Program-made: the position numbers and the translations under genes
Origin: JAADHY01 sp964428935
GTDB taxonomy: Bacteria > Planctomycetota > Planctomycetia > Planctomycetales > Planctomycetaceae
Reading direction: 5' to 3'
Assembly: GCA_964428935.1 (NCBI GenBank)
Contig: CAYSAG010000273.1
Coordinates: 1 to 7,064, forward strand
DNA: 7,064 nucleotides
Shown here: in pieces, positions 1 to 6,562 of the stretch
Numbering within the stretch: position 1 is the stretch's first letter
Layout: every line of letters starts with the position of its first letter
Notes under the pieces: model-generated
What the model saw: only the letters and a program-made list of their open reading frames with translations
Database searches by the model: none
What the model was told of the DNA's origin: nothing

Positions 1-227
1 AGGTCTTCGTCGCTGCGGACCTCGCACGGCACGACAAAACGAGCAAACGAGTCGACCAGCTTCCGCACGCGTCGTTCCATGCGTCGGTACTTCGGGTCCC
101 GGTCGGGCAGGTGCGTGAAGCCCATTTCCGCGCCGTGCGCGTGGAGTTCTCGAGTAATGGCCCACGCCAGCGAGTGGTCGTTGGCAATGCCCAACACCAC
201 ACCCTTTTTTCCGTCGAACAGTCTCAT
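1..227 (-). CDS. fabI: Enoyl-[acyl-carrier-protein] reductase FabI, N-terminal part
   Basis: The visible 75 residues are the N-terminus of an NAD(P)H-dependent enoyl-ACP reductase, which carries out the last reductive step of each fatty-acid elongation cycle in the cytoplasm. The gene runs off the left edge, so most of the Rossmann fold and the catalytic Tyr/Lys are not visible. The evidence is the atypical short-chain-dehydrogenase cofactor loop of FabI proteins: after LFDGKKGVVLG comes IANDHSLAWAI (residues 14-24), then an HAHGAEMGFTH strand, matching the family pattern in which a Gly-hydrophobic-Ala loop is followed by S-I/L-A. The ATG start at 227 is supported by GGAG at 237-240 with a 9-nt spacer. 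A TTGAAC-N17-TATTGT promoter lies about 340 bp upstream on the same strand. The family is usually about 260-280 residues. Other SDR oxidoreductases are possible but fit the loop less well. Confidence 0.88.
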   Translation of the reverse strand, partial: MRLFDGKKGVVLGIANDHSLAWAITRELHAHGAEMGFTHLPDRDPKYRRMERRVRKLVDSFARFVVPCEVRSDED

Positions 228-519
228 GGAGTGGTGCTCCGCGAAAAGGTTGTCCGAGTTTCTTGCGGGAGTGTCGACGACGGACGCGGCCACGTGCGTC
301 GGGAAGTCAAGGCGGCAAGGCCCGAAGAGACGGCTTGAACGAGCCGGGCCGAAGGACAGCCCTGGACGACGGCTTCCAAGACTTCGAGAACCGACAGCCC
401 CCAAAGGCGACCTCCGTCGCTGGCACAGCCCGCTCCGGCCGAGCGTGTTCGCAGCCGCTTCCTTGGTGTTTCGAGCCTGGTCGACGTGTCGAGACGTGAC
501 TCCGGTTTGAGCAAAGAGC

Positions 520-547
520 GAAGGCCGTCGAGCGGAGAAGGCCGTCG
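520..547. repeat. 11-bp direct repeat, 17-bp period
   Basis: GAAGGCCGTCG occurs exactly twice, at 520-530 and 537-547, separated by 6 bp. On the minus strand it lies just downstream of the predicted fabI promoter's -10 box (563-568), in the early transcribed leader. It could be an operator-like pair or chance in a sequence full of CGTCG words. Confidence 0.5.
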
Positions 548-562
548 TTTCGGGAAGGCGAC

Positions 563-591
563 ACAATACCGAACTTCAAAGTCCAGTTCAA
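563..591 (-). promoter_or_regulatory. Candidate sigma70-type promoter reading toward fabI
   Basis: On the minus strand, a TTGAAC -35 box (plus coordinates 586-591) is followed after exactly 17 bp by a TATTGT -10 box (563-568). Both match the TTGACA/TATAAT consensus at 4 of 6 positions, with the ideal spacer. The sigma factor in this window keeps the -10 and -35 contact residues, so this consensus should apply. Transcription would start near 556 and leave a 5' leader of about 330 nt before fabI. The match is by eye, and a chance hit is possible. Confidence 0.35.
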
Positions 592-709
592 CCAGCTCGT
601 CGCGGCAGAGCCGCTGGGTCGGACGCTCCGCCCAGCCGACCGCTCGTGGCGTCGTCCAGTCGACGCGCGCCGTCCACGAGCGGCTCCACCCCGAAAGCAG
701 GCCGACCCC

Positions 710-746
710 CCAAAAAGAAAAGGCGGGCGAGAAAAGCTCGCCCGCC
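710..746 (-). terminator. Intrinsic terminator of sigA
   Basis: A perfect 10-bp stem, GGCGGGCGAG/CTCGCCCGCC (722-731 with 737-746), closes a 5-nt loop. Read on the minus strand it is followed at once by TTTTCTTTTTG (711-721), a classical U-tract. It begins 50 bp past the sigA stop codon. The orientation of the T-run makes it a terminator for minus-strand transcription only, so sigA and fabI should be separate transcripts. Confidence 0.92.
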
Positions 747-796
747 AAGTGGCGTGGGGGGAGGGTCTGGCTCCGACTGCCACTCGGCCAAGCCGG

Positions 797-2542
797 TCAG
801 GACGCCTGCAAAGCTTCGCGAGCTCCGTCGCCGTTGCGTCGGTCCGGCGAGGCCTCGGAGTCGCTGCCGTCCGAACCGACCAGCCGCGGCAGCAACGCTT
901 CGGCGAAAGGCCGCAGCCGTTCACTGCGACTGGCATGTTGCAGCTTCTTGATGGCCTTCGCCTCGATTTGTCGAATACGTTCGCGCGTCACCTTAAAAAT
1001 GCGGCCGGTTTCTTCCAGCGTGTAGCTGTACCCGTCGCCCAGCCCGTAGCGCAACTTGATGATTTCCCGTTCGCGGTAGGTCAAGCTGCGCAGGACCTTG
1101 TCGATTTCTTGCCGCAGCATTTCGTGCAAAGCCGAGTCGGCCGGTGCGGCGTGGTGGTTCCGGTCCACCAGCAGGTCGCCGAACTCGCCGTCTTCATCCT
1201 CGCCAATCGGCGTTTGCAAGCTGGTCGGGTGACGCCAGGTCTTCATGATTCGTTCGACTTCTTCGACAGTGAAACCGACCAGCTCAGCCAACTCCTCCGT
1301 CGTCGGCTCACGGCCGTGCTTCTGACGGAATTCCTCGCCTTTGTTCTTCAAGGTCGAAATGGCCTGGAAGACGTGGACGGGAATGCGAATGGTTCGAGCG
1401 TGGTCGGCCACCGCTCGGGTAATGGCCTGCCGAATCCACCAAGTGGCGTAGGTCGAGAACTTGTAGCCGCGTCGGTACTCGTACTTCTCGACCCCACGCA
1501 TCAGCCCGGCGTTGCCTTCTTGAATGAGGTCGAGGAAGCTAAGGCCACGGTTGCGGTACTTCTTGGCAATCGACACGACCAGTCGCAGGTTGCCGCACGA
1601 AAGCTTTTGTTTGGCTTCGGTCCAGGCGTCGTAACGTCTTTTGATTTCTTCGACCCGCTGCAGGAACTCGTCTGGGAACTCGAGCGTCAACTGGGTCAGC
1701 TCGTCCAGCTCGCGGCGAGCCATTTCCACTTCGGTCGGGTTGGTCGACTCGAGCTGCCGGCGCAGGTACTCGATCCGCTCCGCCACCTGGTACAGCCGCT
1801 TCATGATTGGTTGCAGCCGGTGAGTTCTCAGACTCAGCTCCTCGCACAGAATGACCATTTTCCGGCGGCGGCGTTTCATTCGTTCTCGAGCGGCCTGACG
1901 CTCCTCTTCGCTGGCCGTCTCGGAACACACAATGGCAAAGTCCTGCTCGTTCTGCTGAATCAGGTGTCGGAGCGTTTTCAGGTTGTGGGGCATTCGGCCT
2001 TCGATTTGTTCTTTGCGGACGTTCTCGGTGTCGGCCGTTCGCAGCGTCCGCTCGAAAGGCAACTGCTTCGCGTGGACCTTTTCAATGATTTCGACCGCCA
2101 GTCGCAGGGCGAAGTCCGACTCGAGCACCTTCAGACGCATTCGCTTCCGGCACAGCTCGATCTGCTTCGCCAAGAAAATTTCCTTGTCTCGGCTCAGCAG
2201 CGGAATGTGCCCCATTTGGCTCAAGTACATGCGAATCGGGTCACGGGACGACAGGACGCTTTCGGGAGGCGCGAACAAGGGGTTGTCGGTGGATTGGTCG
2301 CTGAGAAACGTGAGCGCCTCGGGCGACTGCTGGGCCTGCTGCTCGGCTTCGTCCTCTTCGACGGCGTCCGGGTCGTTGACGACGTCCAGCCCGAGGTCCT
2401 CCAGCGCGTGAACAATGTAGTCCATCAACCGCGGGTCGCCGCCTTCGTCCGGCAAGTACTCGTGCACCTGTTGGAACGTCAGGAACCCCCTCCGTTGGGC
2501 TTCCTGAAACATTTGGCTCATTTTCTCGTCGAATCGGTACAC
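797..2542 (-). CDS. sigA: Primary RNA polymerase sigma factor (sigma70/SigA)
   Basis: This 581-residue protein directs RNA polymerase to housekeeping promoters. A small N-terminal domain (residues about 16-53: GFLTFQQVHEYLPDE, then LEDLGLDVV) is a region 1.1-like module, followed by an acidic linker. Region 1.2 begins at DPIRMYLSQMG (101-111). A non-conserved insert spans about 131-310 and holds a basic cluster, KRRRRK (223-228). Region 2 spans about 311-391 (GNLRLVVSIAKKYRNRG, YKFSTYATWWIRQAITRA), with Q372 and T375 in the places that read the -10 box. Region 3 is about 392-460. Region 4 is about 470-545, with R520, E521 and Q525 of VTRERIRQ in the -35 recognition helix. A Ser/Asp/Gly-rich tail of about 30 residues follows. 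The GTG start at 2542 has AGGAG 7 nt upstream; an ATG seven codons in lacks such a site. The upstream open frame is judged non-coding. Confidence 0.97.
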   Translation of the reverse strand: MYRFDEKMSQMFQEAQRRGFLTFQQVHEYLPDEGGDPRLMDYIVHALEDLGLDVVNDPDAVEEDEAEQQAQQSPEALTFLSDQSTDNPLFAPPESVLSSRDPIRMYLSQMGHIPLLSRDKEIFLAKQIELCRKRMRLKVLESDFALRLAVEIIEKVHAKQLPFERTLRTADTENVRKEQIEGRMPHNLKTLRHLIQQNEQDFAIVCSETASEEERQAARERMKRRRRKMVILCEELSLRTHRLQPIMKRLYQVAERIEYLRRQLESTNPTEVEMARRELDELTQLTLEFPDEFLQRVEEIKRRYDAWTEAKQKLSCGNLRLVVSIAKKYRNRGLSFLDLIQEGNAGLMRGVEKYEYRRGYKFSTYATWWIRQAITRAVADHARTIRIPVHVFQAISTLKNKGEEFRQKHGREPTTEELAELVGFTVEEVERIMKTWRHPTSLQTPIGEDEDGEFGDLLVDRNHHAAPADSALHEMLRQEIDKVLRSLTYREREIIKLRYGLGDGYSYTLEETGRIFKVTRERIRQIEAKAIKKLQHASRSERLRPFAEALLPRLVGSDGSDSEASPDRRNGDGAREALQAS

Positions 2543-2547
2543 GGCTC

Positions 2548-2554
2548 CACTCCT
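2548..2554 (-). promoter_or_regulatory. Ribosome binding site deciding the sigA GTG start
   Basis: The minus strand reads AAAGGAG, then TGGAGCC, then GTG. AGGAG lies 7 nt before the GTG at 2542, which is ideal spacing. The alternative ATG at 2521 has no comparable site, so the GTG is preferred. Confidence 0.8.
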
Positions 2555-3208
2555 TTCCTTCCTACGACGTTTCCACCCTCCATGAGCGACGTCGGCCCGC
2601 ACAACGGCCCTTTCGGGCCAAAGCGGGCATGCCGGTCCGCACGCACAAGACAGCCGGCGCGCCGTACGCGACGCGTCGAGCGGTACGAGTGAGCTGCGCA
2701 GAACGAGCCGAAGCGGCAAGGCGAAGCGGGCCTGGAAAGTTGCCTGTGAGCGAGAAGGGCACGAAGTCGCAAGCCGTTCGTTCGGCGCGAAGAGCGGAAA
2801 CGAGCGGTTCCCTCCGCCTTCCAATGACCCGGCCGGTCGAGCGACCGCCGACAGCAACACGACTGTCCGCGCGCTGCACCAAGCGGGCGGGAACCACAGC
2901 CAAGCAAGACGGCCAAGAACGTCGTCCTTGACTCGCAGCGCCCCGCCGACAGACCCACTCCCTTTTTGCGCGACGTGCCGAATCCAGCATTCGGGGACTC
3001 CATTCCACCTTTCGTGCGTTCCGTCCCGAGTGTGTCGAGTCACTCGAGCCCAGTCGGCTCGTCGCCACGGCCGACGACCAGCTCGACCAGACAGCCCCCG
3101 TCGGATTCAGCCGCCCGCGTCCAGCAGACCGGTCCTCATCGCAGCCTCCTTTCCCTCGCGAGAACCCAAAACGCGTCGGGACCCACCGGTCCTCCAAGCT
3201 GTCTGCGG

Positions 3209-3250
3209 CTCAACATGCTACCAAAAACCCTTGCCCTGTGCACAAAGATT
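3209..3250 (-). promoter_or_regulatory. Weak candidate extended -10 promoter toward sigA
   Basis: On the minus strand TGGTAGCAT (plus 3215-3223) fits an extended -10 element (TGnTAnnnT). Upstream, TTGTGC or TGTGCA lies 18-19 bp away, a poor -35 with slightly long spacing. It lies in the only AT-rich part of the gap. If used, the sigA leader would be about 660 nt. The match is weak and other promoters are quite possible. Confidence 0.2.
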
Positions 3251-3264
3251 TTTCCCCACAACCG

Positions 3265-3282
3265 GAATTTTCGGAAAAATTC
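3265..3282. repeat. AT-rich inverted repeat
   Basis: GAATTTT (3265-3271) and AAAATTC (3276-3282) form a perfect 7-bp inverted repeat around CGGA. An alternative overlapping pairing joins ATTTTTCC (3248-3255) with GGAAAAAT (3273-3280). An 8-bp palindrome TGTGCACA lies nearby at 3237-3244. Together they form an AT-rich island in otherwise very GC-rich DNA, consistent with a regulatory site between divergent genes. No regulator can be named. Confidence 0.5.
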
Positions 3283-3726
3283 GCGAAGCCTTCGCCAGCC
3301 GCACTCGCAGCTCGGCCCGAACCGCTCCGACCACGCTCCGCGAACCGCTGCCCGCTCGAGTCCAGCCGCTCCGAAGACGAAAGGTTCGCCCGGCCGGTCC
3401 GAGCCAGCCAGCCACAGCCGCCGCCGGCTCACTGTTCTGCGCTTGCCCGTGCCGCGACCAGCCGTCCTTCCGCCCCAGGTCGCTCCGGTTGTGCCGGCCT
3501 TGGCGACTGAGCTACTCGCAAGCCGCCAAGCTGGACGATTCTAAGCGGGGACAAACCGACGACTCGGCACGGACGTCCCAGCTCCAGCTCCGCGCCGCGC
3601 CTGCGGCCAGGAGCCTTCGCAGCCGAGCCGGTTCATCCAGACGGCGGTCGCCGTCGCGCGGCACCGGAAGGCCTTGTGAGACGCCGCACACGAGAGTCTT
3701 CGGCAAGCAAGTTTGGAGCACGACTC

Positions 3727-4749
3727 ATGACCAGCAACCACGGCCACGAGCGAGCCCGTCGAGAGACGTCGCGTCAGGCCCGGACGGAGCAGCCGAGCGG
3801 GTGGGAAGCGGTTCGAGTCCACGCGGTGGCCCGCCGTTGGTTCCGCGTCGGCGCCGTCGGCCTGCTTGGGTTGCTGACTTGGGTGGCCACAGTCGGCCCG
3901 TCCCCGGCCCGCGCGGCGGTCATTTACGTCGACAACGTGCTCGGCCATGACGACTTCGACGGCAGCTCGCCGGAGGTCCGGCGCGAGCGGGTCGGGCCGG
4001 TCCGGACCATTGCTCGAGCCGTGCAAATGGCTCGACCCGGCGACGTCATTTCCGTGGCCAACCGCGGCCGGCCGTACTACGAGTCGATTCAGCTGGTCGG
4101 ACCGCGGTGCAGCGGTCTGACCTTTCAACCGCCGCGAGCGGGTGAGCGGTGCCGGACCGACGTCATTGCCTTCCAACTGCAGGGGCACGGGGCGGTGGTG
4201 AGCGGAGCCCGTCCGGTTTCGCCCGGCGCGTGGCAGAGGCTGCCCGGACGGCTCTGGCGCTTCGAACCTTACCGCAAAGGTTACTTCTTGTTGCTGAAAG
4301 ACGAAAAGCCGTTGCCGGAAAGTCCGCGTCCGAAAAGCGAAGCGGAACTGAACCGGCTTCCGGAAGGCCACTGGTGCGTGTGGCGCGGGTGCGTCTACTA
4401 CCGGGCTCGGTTGGACGAGGTGCCGCCGCTGGAGCCGTTTCAGTACGCCGCTGAAGACGTCGGGCTGACACTGTACGCAGTCCGAAACGTGCGCATTTCG
4501 GACCTCGTTTTCCGCCACTTCCGGCTGGACGGCGTGAACGCTCACGACCTTTGCCGCTGTGTAGTCCTGGAAAACGTGGTGTGCCAGCAGAACGGCCGCT
4601 CGGGTCTGACCGTGGCGGGCAGCTCGCGACTGACCGCTCGCCGCTGCCGCTTCGTCGACAACCGGGTCCACTCGGTGCTAATTACTGAAATGGGCGAAGT
4701 GAGGCTGGAACAGGTGGAGGTGTCGAAGCCGCCGACGGTGGCGGAGTAG
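3727..4749 (+). CDS. Exported right-handed parallel beta-helix protein
   Basis: This 340-residue protein of unknown function carries an export signal. A basic n-region of about 40 residues (ending VARRWFR) precedes a hydrophobic core (about 41-58) and a likely cleavage site after ARA (63). The mature part opens with IYVDNVLGHDDFDG, then PVRTIARAVQMARPGDVISV (91-110), a signature of the surface beta-helix proteins related to DUF1565. Repeating beta-helix coils appear near 248-328, each with a strand followed by a turn (LYAVRNVRISDLVF, CVVLENVVCQQNG, LTARRCRFVDN). Eight cysteines in the mature part could form disulfides. Such folds often bind or cleave polysaccharides, but I see no lyase or hydrolase catalytic motif, so a catalytic role is not claimed. 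The ATG at 3727 has GGAG 8 nt upstream and is preferred to the GTG at 3676, which would lengthen the signal further. Confidence 0.82.
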   Translation: MTSNHGHERARRETSRQARTEQPSGWEAVRVHAVARRWFRVGAVGLLGLLTWVATVGPSPARAAVIYVDNVLGHDDFDGSSPEVRRERVGPVRTIARAVQMARPGDVISVANRGRPYYESIQLVGPRCSGLTFQPPRAGERCRTDVIAFQLQGHGAVVSGARPVSPGAWQRLPGRLWRFEPYRKGYFLLLKDEKPLPESPRPKSEAELNRLPEGHWCVWRGCVYYRARLDEVPPLEPFQYAAEDVGLTLYAVRNVRISDLVFRHFRLDGVNAHDLCRCVVLENVVCQQNGRSGLTVAGSSRLTARRCRFVDNRVHSVLITEMGEVRLEQVEVSKPPTVAE

Positions 4750-4761
4750 GCTTGTCGGCGG

Positions 4762-4791
4762 CGCGGAGCAGCTCGACCGGTCCGCTCCGCG
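4762..4791 (+). terminator. Possible hairpin after the beta-helix gene
   Basis: CGCGGAGC (4762-4769) pairs perfectly with GCTCCGCG (4784-4791) across a 14-nt loop that contains the palindrome GACCGGTC. The hairpin begins 13 nt after the beta-helix stop codon. It lacks a U-tract, so it may slow transcription or protect the mRNA 3' end rather than act as a classical terminator. Confidence 0.35.
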
Positions 4792-4891
4792 ACGTGCCGT
4801 CGGCCGGGCGGTGACGGCAAAGACAGAGGTTCCTTCTTGGTCGGCCCGAAGAATCAGCGCCGTCGGCGCGGTGAGCACAGGAGCTGCCAGA

Positions 4892-5638
4892 ATGCGACGG
4901 TCGCGGCGCAGCCAGCCCGAAGTGCGAGTCGGAACGTCGGGGTGGAACTACGAGCACTGGCGCGGGCGGTTCTACCCCGAGTCGCTGTCGCCCCGAGACT
5001 GGTTCCGCCACTACGCGTCCGTCTTCGACACGGTCGAAATCAACAACACGTTTTACCAGCTGCCCGAGCCCGAGACGTTCGACTCGTGGCGCCGGCAAGC
5101 GCCGAGCGGCTTCGTGTTTGCCGTCAAGGCCAACCGGTTCCTGACTCACCGTAAGAAGCTCAAGGACGCCGCCGACTCGCTCGAGCTCTTTCTCGAACGA
5201 GCCCGGCGGCTCCAGCGGCACCTGGGACCGATTCTCTACCAACTGCCGCCGCGTTGGAAACGCAACACGGGCCGGCTGCGCGAGTTCTGCTCGCTGCTGC
5301 CGTCGGACCTGACGCACGTCTTCGAGTTCCGCGACCCGTCGTGGCTGCACGAAGAGACGTTCGCCGTGCTGGAGCAGTTCGGAGCGGCGCTGTGCCTGCA
5401 CGACCTGGTCGACAAACACCCGCGCCGAGTCACGGCCAACGTGGTCTACGTCCGGTTTCACGGAGCGGGCGAGGTGTACGGGGGCAGCTACTCGAAGGCT
5501 CACTTGCGCCGCTGGGCCGAGTGGCTGAAAGAGCAGTTGGCCGAGGGGCGGAGCGTCTACGCGTACTTCAACAACGACGCCCAGGCAAACGCTGTTTACA
5601 ACGCGTTGGCGCTGCGCGAGCTGTTGCTGGCTGGCTGA
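4892..5638 (+). CDS. DUF72 family protein (YecE-like)
   Basis: This 248-residue protein belongs to the DUF72/YecE family, a predicted TIM-barrel fold whose biochemical function is not established. The family signatures appear in order: VRVGTSGWNYEHW with FYPE (11-30), FDTVEINNTFYQLP (45-58), FVFAVKANRFLTH (74-86), LGPILYQLPPRW (111-122), VFEFRDPSW (143-151), VVYVRFHG (184-191), YGGSY (196-200) and YAYFNNDAQANAV (223-235). Length is normal for the family and the protein looks complete and cytoplasmic. The ATG at 4892 is chosen because AGGAG (4879-4883) lies 8 nt upstream and the family motif begins 10 residues in; an ATG-free extension to a GTG at 4811 has no family similarity. It follows the beta-helix gene by 142 bp and may be cotranscribed with it. 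Confidence 0.93.
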   Translation: MRRSRRSQPEVRVGTSGWNYEHWRGRFYPESLSPRDWFRHYASVFDTVEINNTFYQLPEPETFDSWRRQAPSGFVFAVKANRFLTHRKKLKDAADSLELFLERARRLQRHLGPILYQLPPRWKRNTGRLREFCSLLPSDLTHVFEFRDPSWLHEETFAVLEQFGAALCLHDLVDKHPRRVTANVVYVRFHGAGEVYGGSYSKAHLRRWAEWLKEQLAEGRSVYAYFNNDAQANAVYNALALRELLLAG

Positions 5639-5792
5639 ACGAGCGTCGGCAAACCACAGGAGCGTGTCCGGCCGGTTCGACGCAAGCCACCCACAGTCAA
5701 AGTCCGGTGCAGCGGCTTGGCCTTGCAGCGAGGCAGCCGACGGCCGTCGAGAACGTCGCTGCTTCGGTTCCGCCCGCGCGGCGCCGCTCGCC
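5639..5792. other. Convergent intergenic spacer without an obvious terminator
   Basis: The DUF72 and leuD genes end tail to tail 154 bp apart. I see no stem followed by a T-run on either strand. Only short inverted repeats such as GACGGCCGTC are present. Transcription from the two sides may overlap or rely on Rho. Confidence 0.5.
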
Positions 5793-6407
5793 TCACGAGT
5801 CGCCGTCGCACACGGCCTCGACGAAGTCGTTCAAGTACGGCAAACGAGACGCCGTCTGGCGAATTTTCTCCTCCGCCTTCAGCAGTTGCGACAAGAAGTC
5901 CCACTGTCCGGTGACCAGAGCCTGCCGGGCTTCCTCGGGAATTTCGCAGGCGAACGCCTGGTCGCCGAAACGGACTCGCTTCGCGTTCAGGTCGACCGTG
6001 ACCGTCAGCTTGGGGTCGTTCTGGACAGCCTCGGCCAGTCGCTGCAGGTCGGACCGAGCTGCCGTGACGGCCGGAATGCCCAATGACGTGCAGTTCCCGA
6101 AAAAAATCTCGGCGAACGACTCGGCCACAATGGCCCGAATGCCCCACCGCACGAGGGCTTGCGGCGCGTGCTCACGAGACGACCCGCAACCAAAATTCCG
6201 TCCGGCAATCAAAATGGACGCCGACTGGAAACGCGGGTCGTCGAACGGGTGGTTGGGGTCTTGTCGGCGGTCGTCTTCGAAAACGTGTTCGCCCAACCCT
6301 TCGAACGTCACGCACCGCAGGTAGCGAGCGGGAATGATTCGGTCTGTGTCGACGTCGTCGATTAGCAGCGGCACGGCGGTGCCGGTCACTTGTTCGATTT
6401 CTTGCAT
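5793..6407 (-). CDS. leuD: 3-isopropylmalate dehydratase small subunit LeuD
   Basis: This 204-residue protein is the small (swivel-domain) subunit of isopropylmalate isomerase, which with LeuC converts 2-isopropylmalate to 3-isopropylmalate in leucine biosynthesis. The diagnostic motifs are DDVDTDRIIPARYL (17-30), the ligand-binding loop GRNFGCGSSREHAPQAL (69-85), GIRAIVAESFAEIFFGNC (89-106) and GIPAV (110-114). Its length is typical for bacterial LeuD and it appears intact. The ATG at 6407 follows AGGAA (6416-6420) with an 8-nt spacer. leuC lies 155 bp upstream on the same strand, which is looser than the near-overlap seen in many bacteria, and a hairpin sits in the spacer. HacB/DmdB-like paralogues share the fold, but the length and pairing with a LeuC-type large subunit favour leucine biosynthesis. 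Confidence 0.95.
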   Translation of the reverse strand: MQEIEQVTGTAVPLLIDDVDTDRIIPARYLRCVTFEGLGEHVFEDDRRQDPNHPFDDPRFQSASILIAGRNFGCGSSREHAPQALVRWGIRAIVAESFAEIFFGNCTSLGIPAVTAARSDLQRLAEAVQNDPKLTVTVDLNAKRVRFGDQAFACEIPEEARQALVTGQWDFLSQLLKAEEKIRQTASRLPYLNDFVEAVCDGDS

Positions 6408-6500
6408 GGCTGGGGTTCCTGTCCGCTGGACTGGGTTTGTTGCTGTTTCCGTTGGCCCGAGGCGACGGACCGGGTGGCCCCACAAGACCGCTTGCCGTGG

Positions 6501-6534
6501 CCGGCGAGGCAAGTGCGAGCGGCTCGCTCGCCGG
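6501..6534 (-). other. Nested hairpin in the leuC-leuD spacer
   Basis: CCGGCGAG (6501-6508) pairs perfectly with CTCGCCGG (6527-6534). Inside it CGAG (6516-6519) pairs with CTCG (6523-6526) around CGG. In the mRNA it lies 28 nt after the leuC stop and about 90 nt before the leuD start. There is no U-tract on the minus strand, so a full intrinsic terminator is unlikely; mRNA processing, partial attenuation or tuning of subunit ratio are possible roles. Confidence 0.45.
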
Positions 6535-6562
6535 AAGCCGTTTGACTCGGACGCGCCGGCCG

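Larger units (their letters stand above)
228..796. other. Intergenic gap between fabI and sigA
   Basis: This 569-bp stretch has no convincing gene. Open frames exist on both strands, but they are typical of GC-rich DNA: their translations are rich in Arg, Ser and Pro, match no family I recognise, and the longest minus-strand one begins inside the sigA terminator. The gap holds the sigA terminator (right end), a candidate minus-strand promoter at 563-591, and an 11-bp direct repeat at 520-547. A short inverted repeat, TCGAC-GT-GTCGA, sits at 481-492. I saw no tRNA-like cloverleaf. Confidence 0.7.
2543..3726. other. Long intergenic region between sigA and the beta-helix gene
   Basis: These 1184 bp separate two divergently transcribed genes. 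Several long open frames cross the region, but none gives protein-like sequence: all are Arg/Ser/Pro/Ala-rich with no recognisable domain. Visible structure includes hairpins GGCCC-TTTC-GGGCC (2606-2619), CCGAAT-CCAGC-ATTCGG (2978-2994) and CTTGGCG...CGCCAAG (3499-3505 with 3524-3530), plus an AT-rich island near 3211-3283. None has a U-tract in the right place to be a terminator. The region must hold the promoters for both flanking genes and may encode an unrecognised small RNA. Confidence 0.65.

Noticed and set aside
224..748. Minus-strand open frame (174 codons) in the fabI-sigA gap
   Set aside because: It begins inside the sigA terminator hairpin and has no recognisable domain and no good ribosome site.
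749..2692. Long plus-strand open frame (647 codons) antisense to sigA
   Set aside because: It lies opposite a clear sigma factor gene. Its translation is Leu/Val/Gln/Arg-rich with no family similarity, as expected from the complement of a GC-rich gene.
2543..3043. N-terminal extension of the sigA frame to 748 codons
   Set aside because: The extra 167 residues have no sigma-factor similarity, and a near-perfect ribosome site precedes the internal GTG at 2542, where the family-like sequence begins.
3231..3285. Replication origin
   Set aside because: Only two imperfect 7-of-9 DnaA-box-like sites are present and there is no dnaA, dnaN, gidA or parA gene nearby. An AT-rich regulatory region explains the sequence as well.
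2928..3950. Plus-strand open frame (340 codons) in the long gap and over the beta-helix start
   Set aside because: The translation is Arg/Pro/Ser-rich and of low complexity, and it overlaps the well-supported beta-helix gene in another frame.
3541..4671. Minus-strand open frame (376 codons) antisense to the beta-helix gene
   Set aside because: The plus-strand gene has a signal peptide, ribosome site and recognisable fold; the antisense translation has none and is low in protein-like character.
4682..5503. Minus-strand open frame antisense to the DUF72 gene
   Set aside because: The DUF72 signatures on the plus strand are unambiguous; the antisense product is a compositional shadow.
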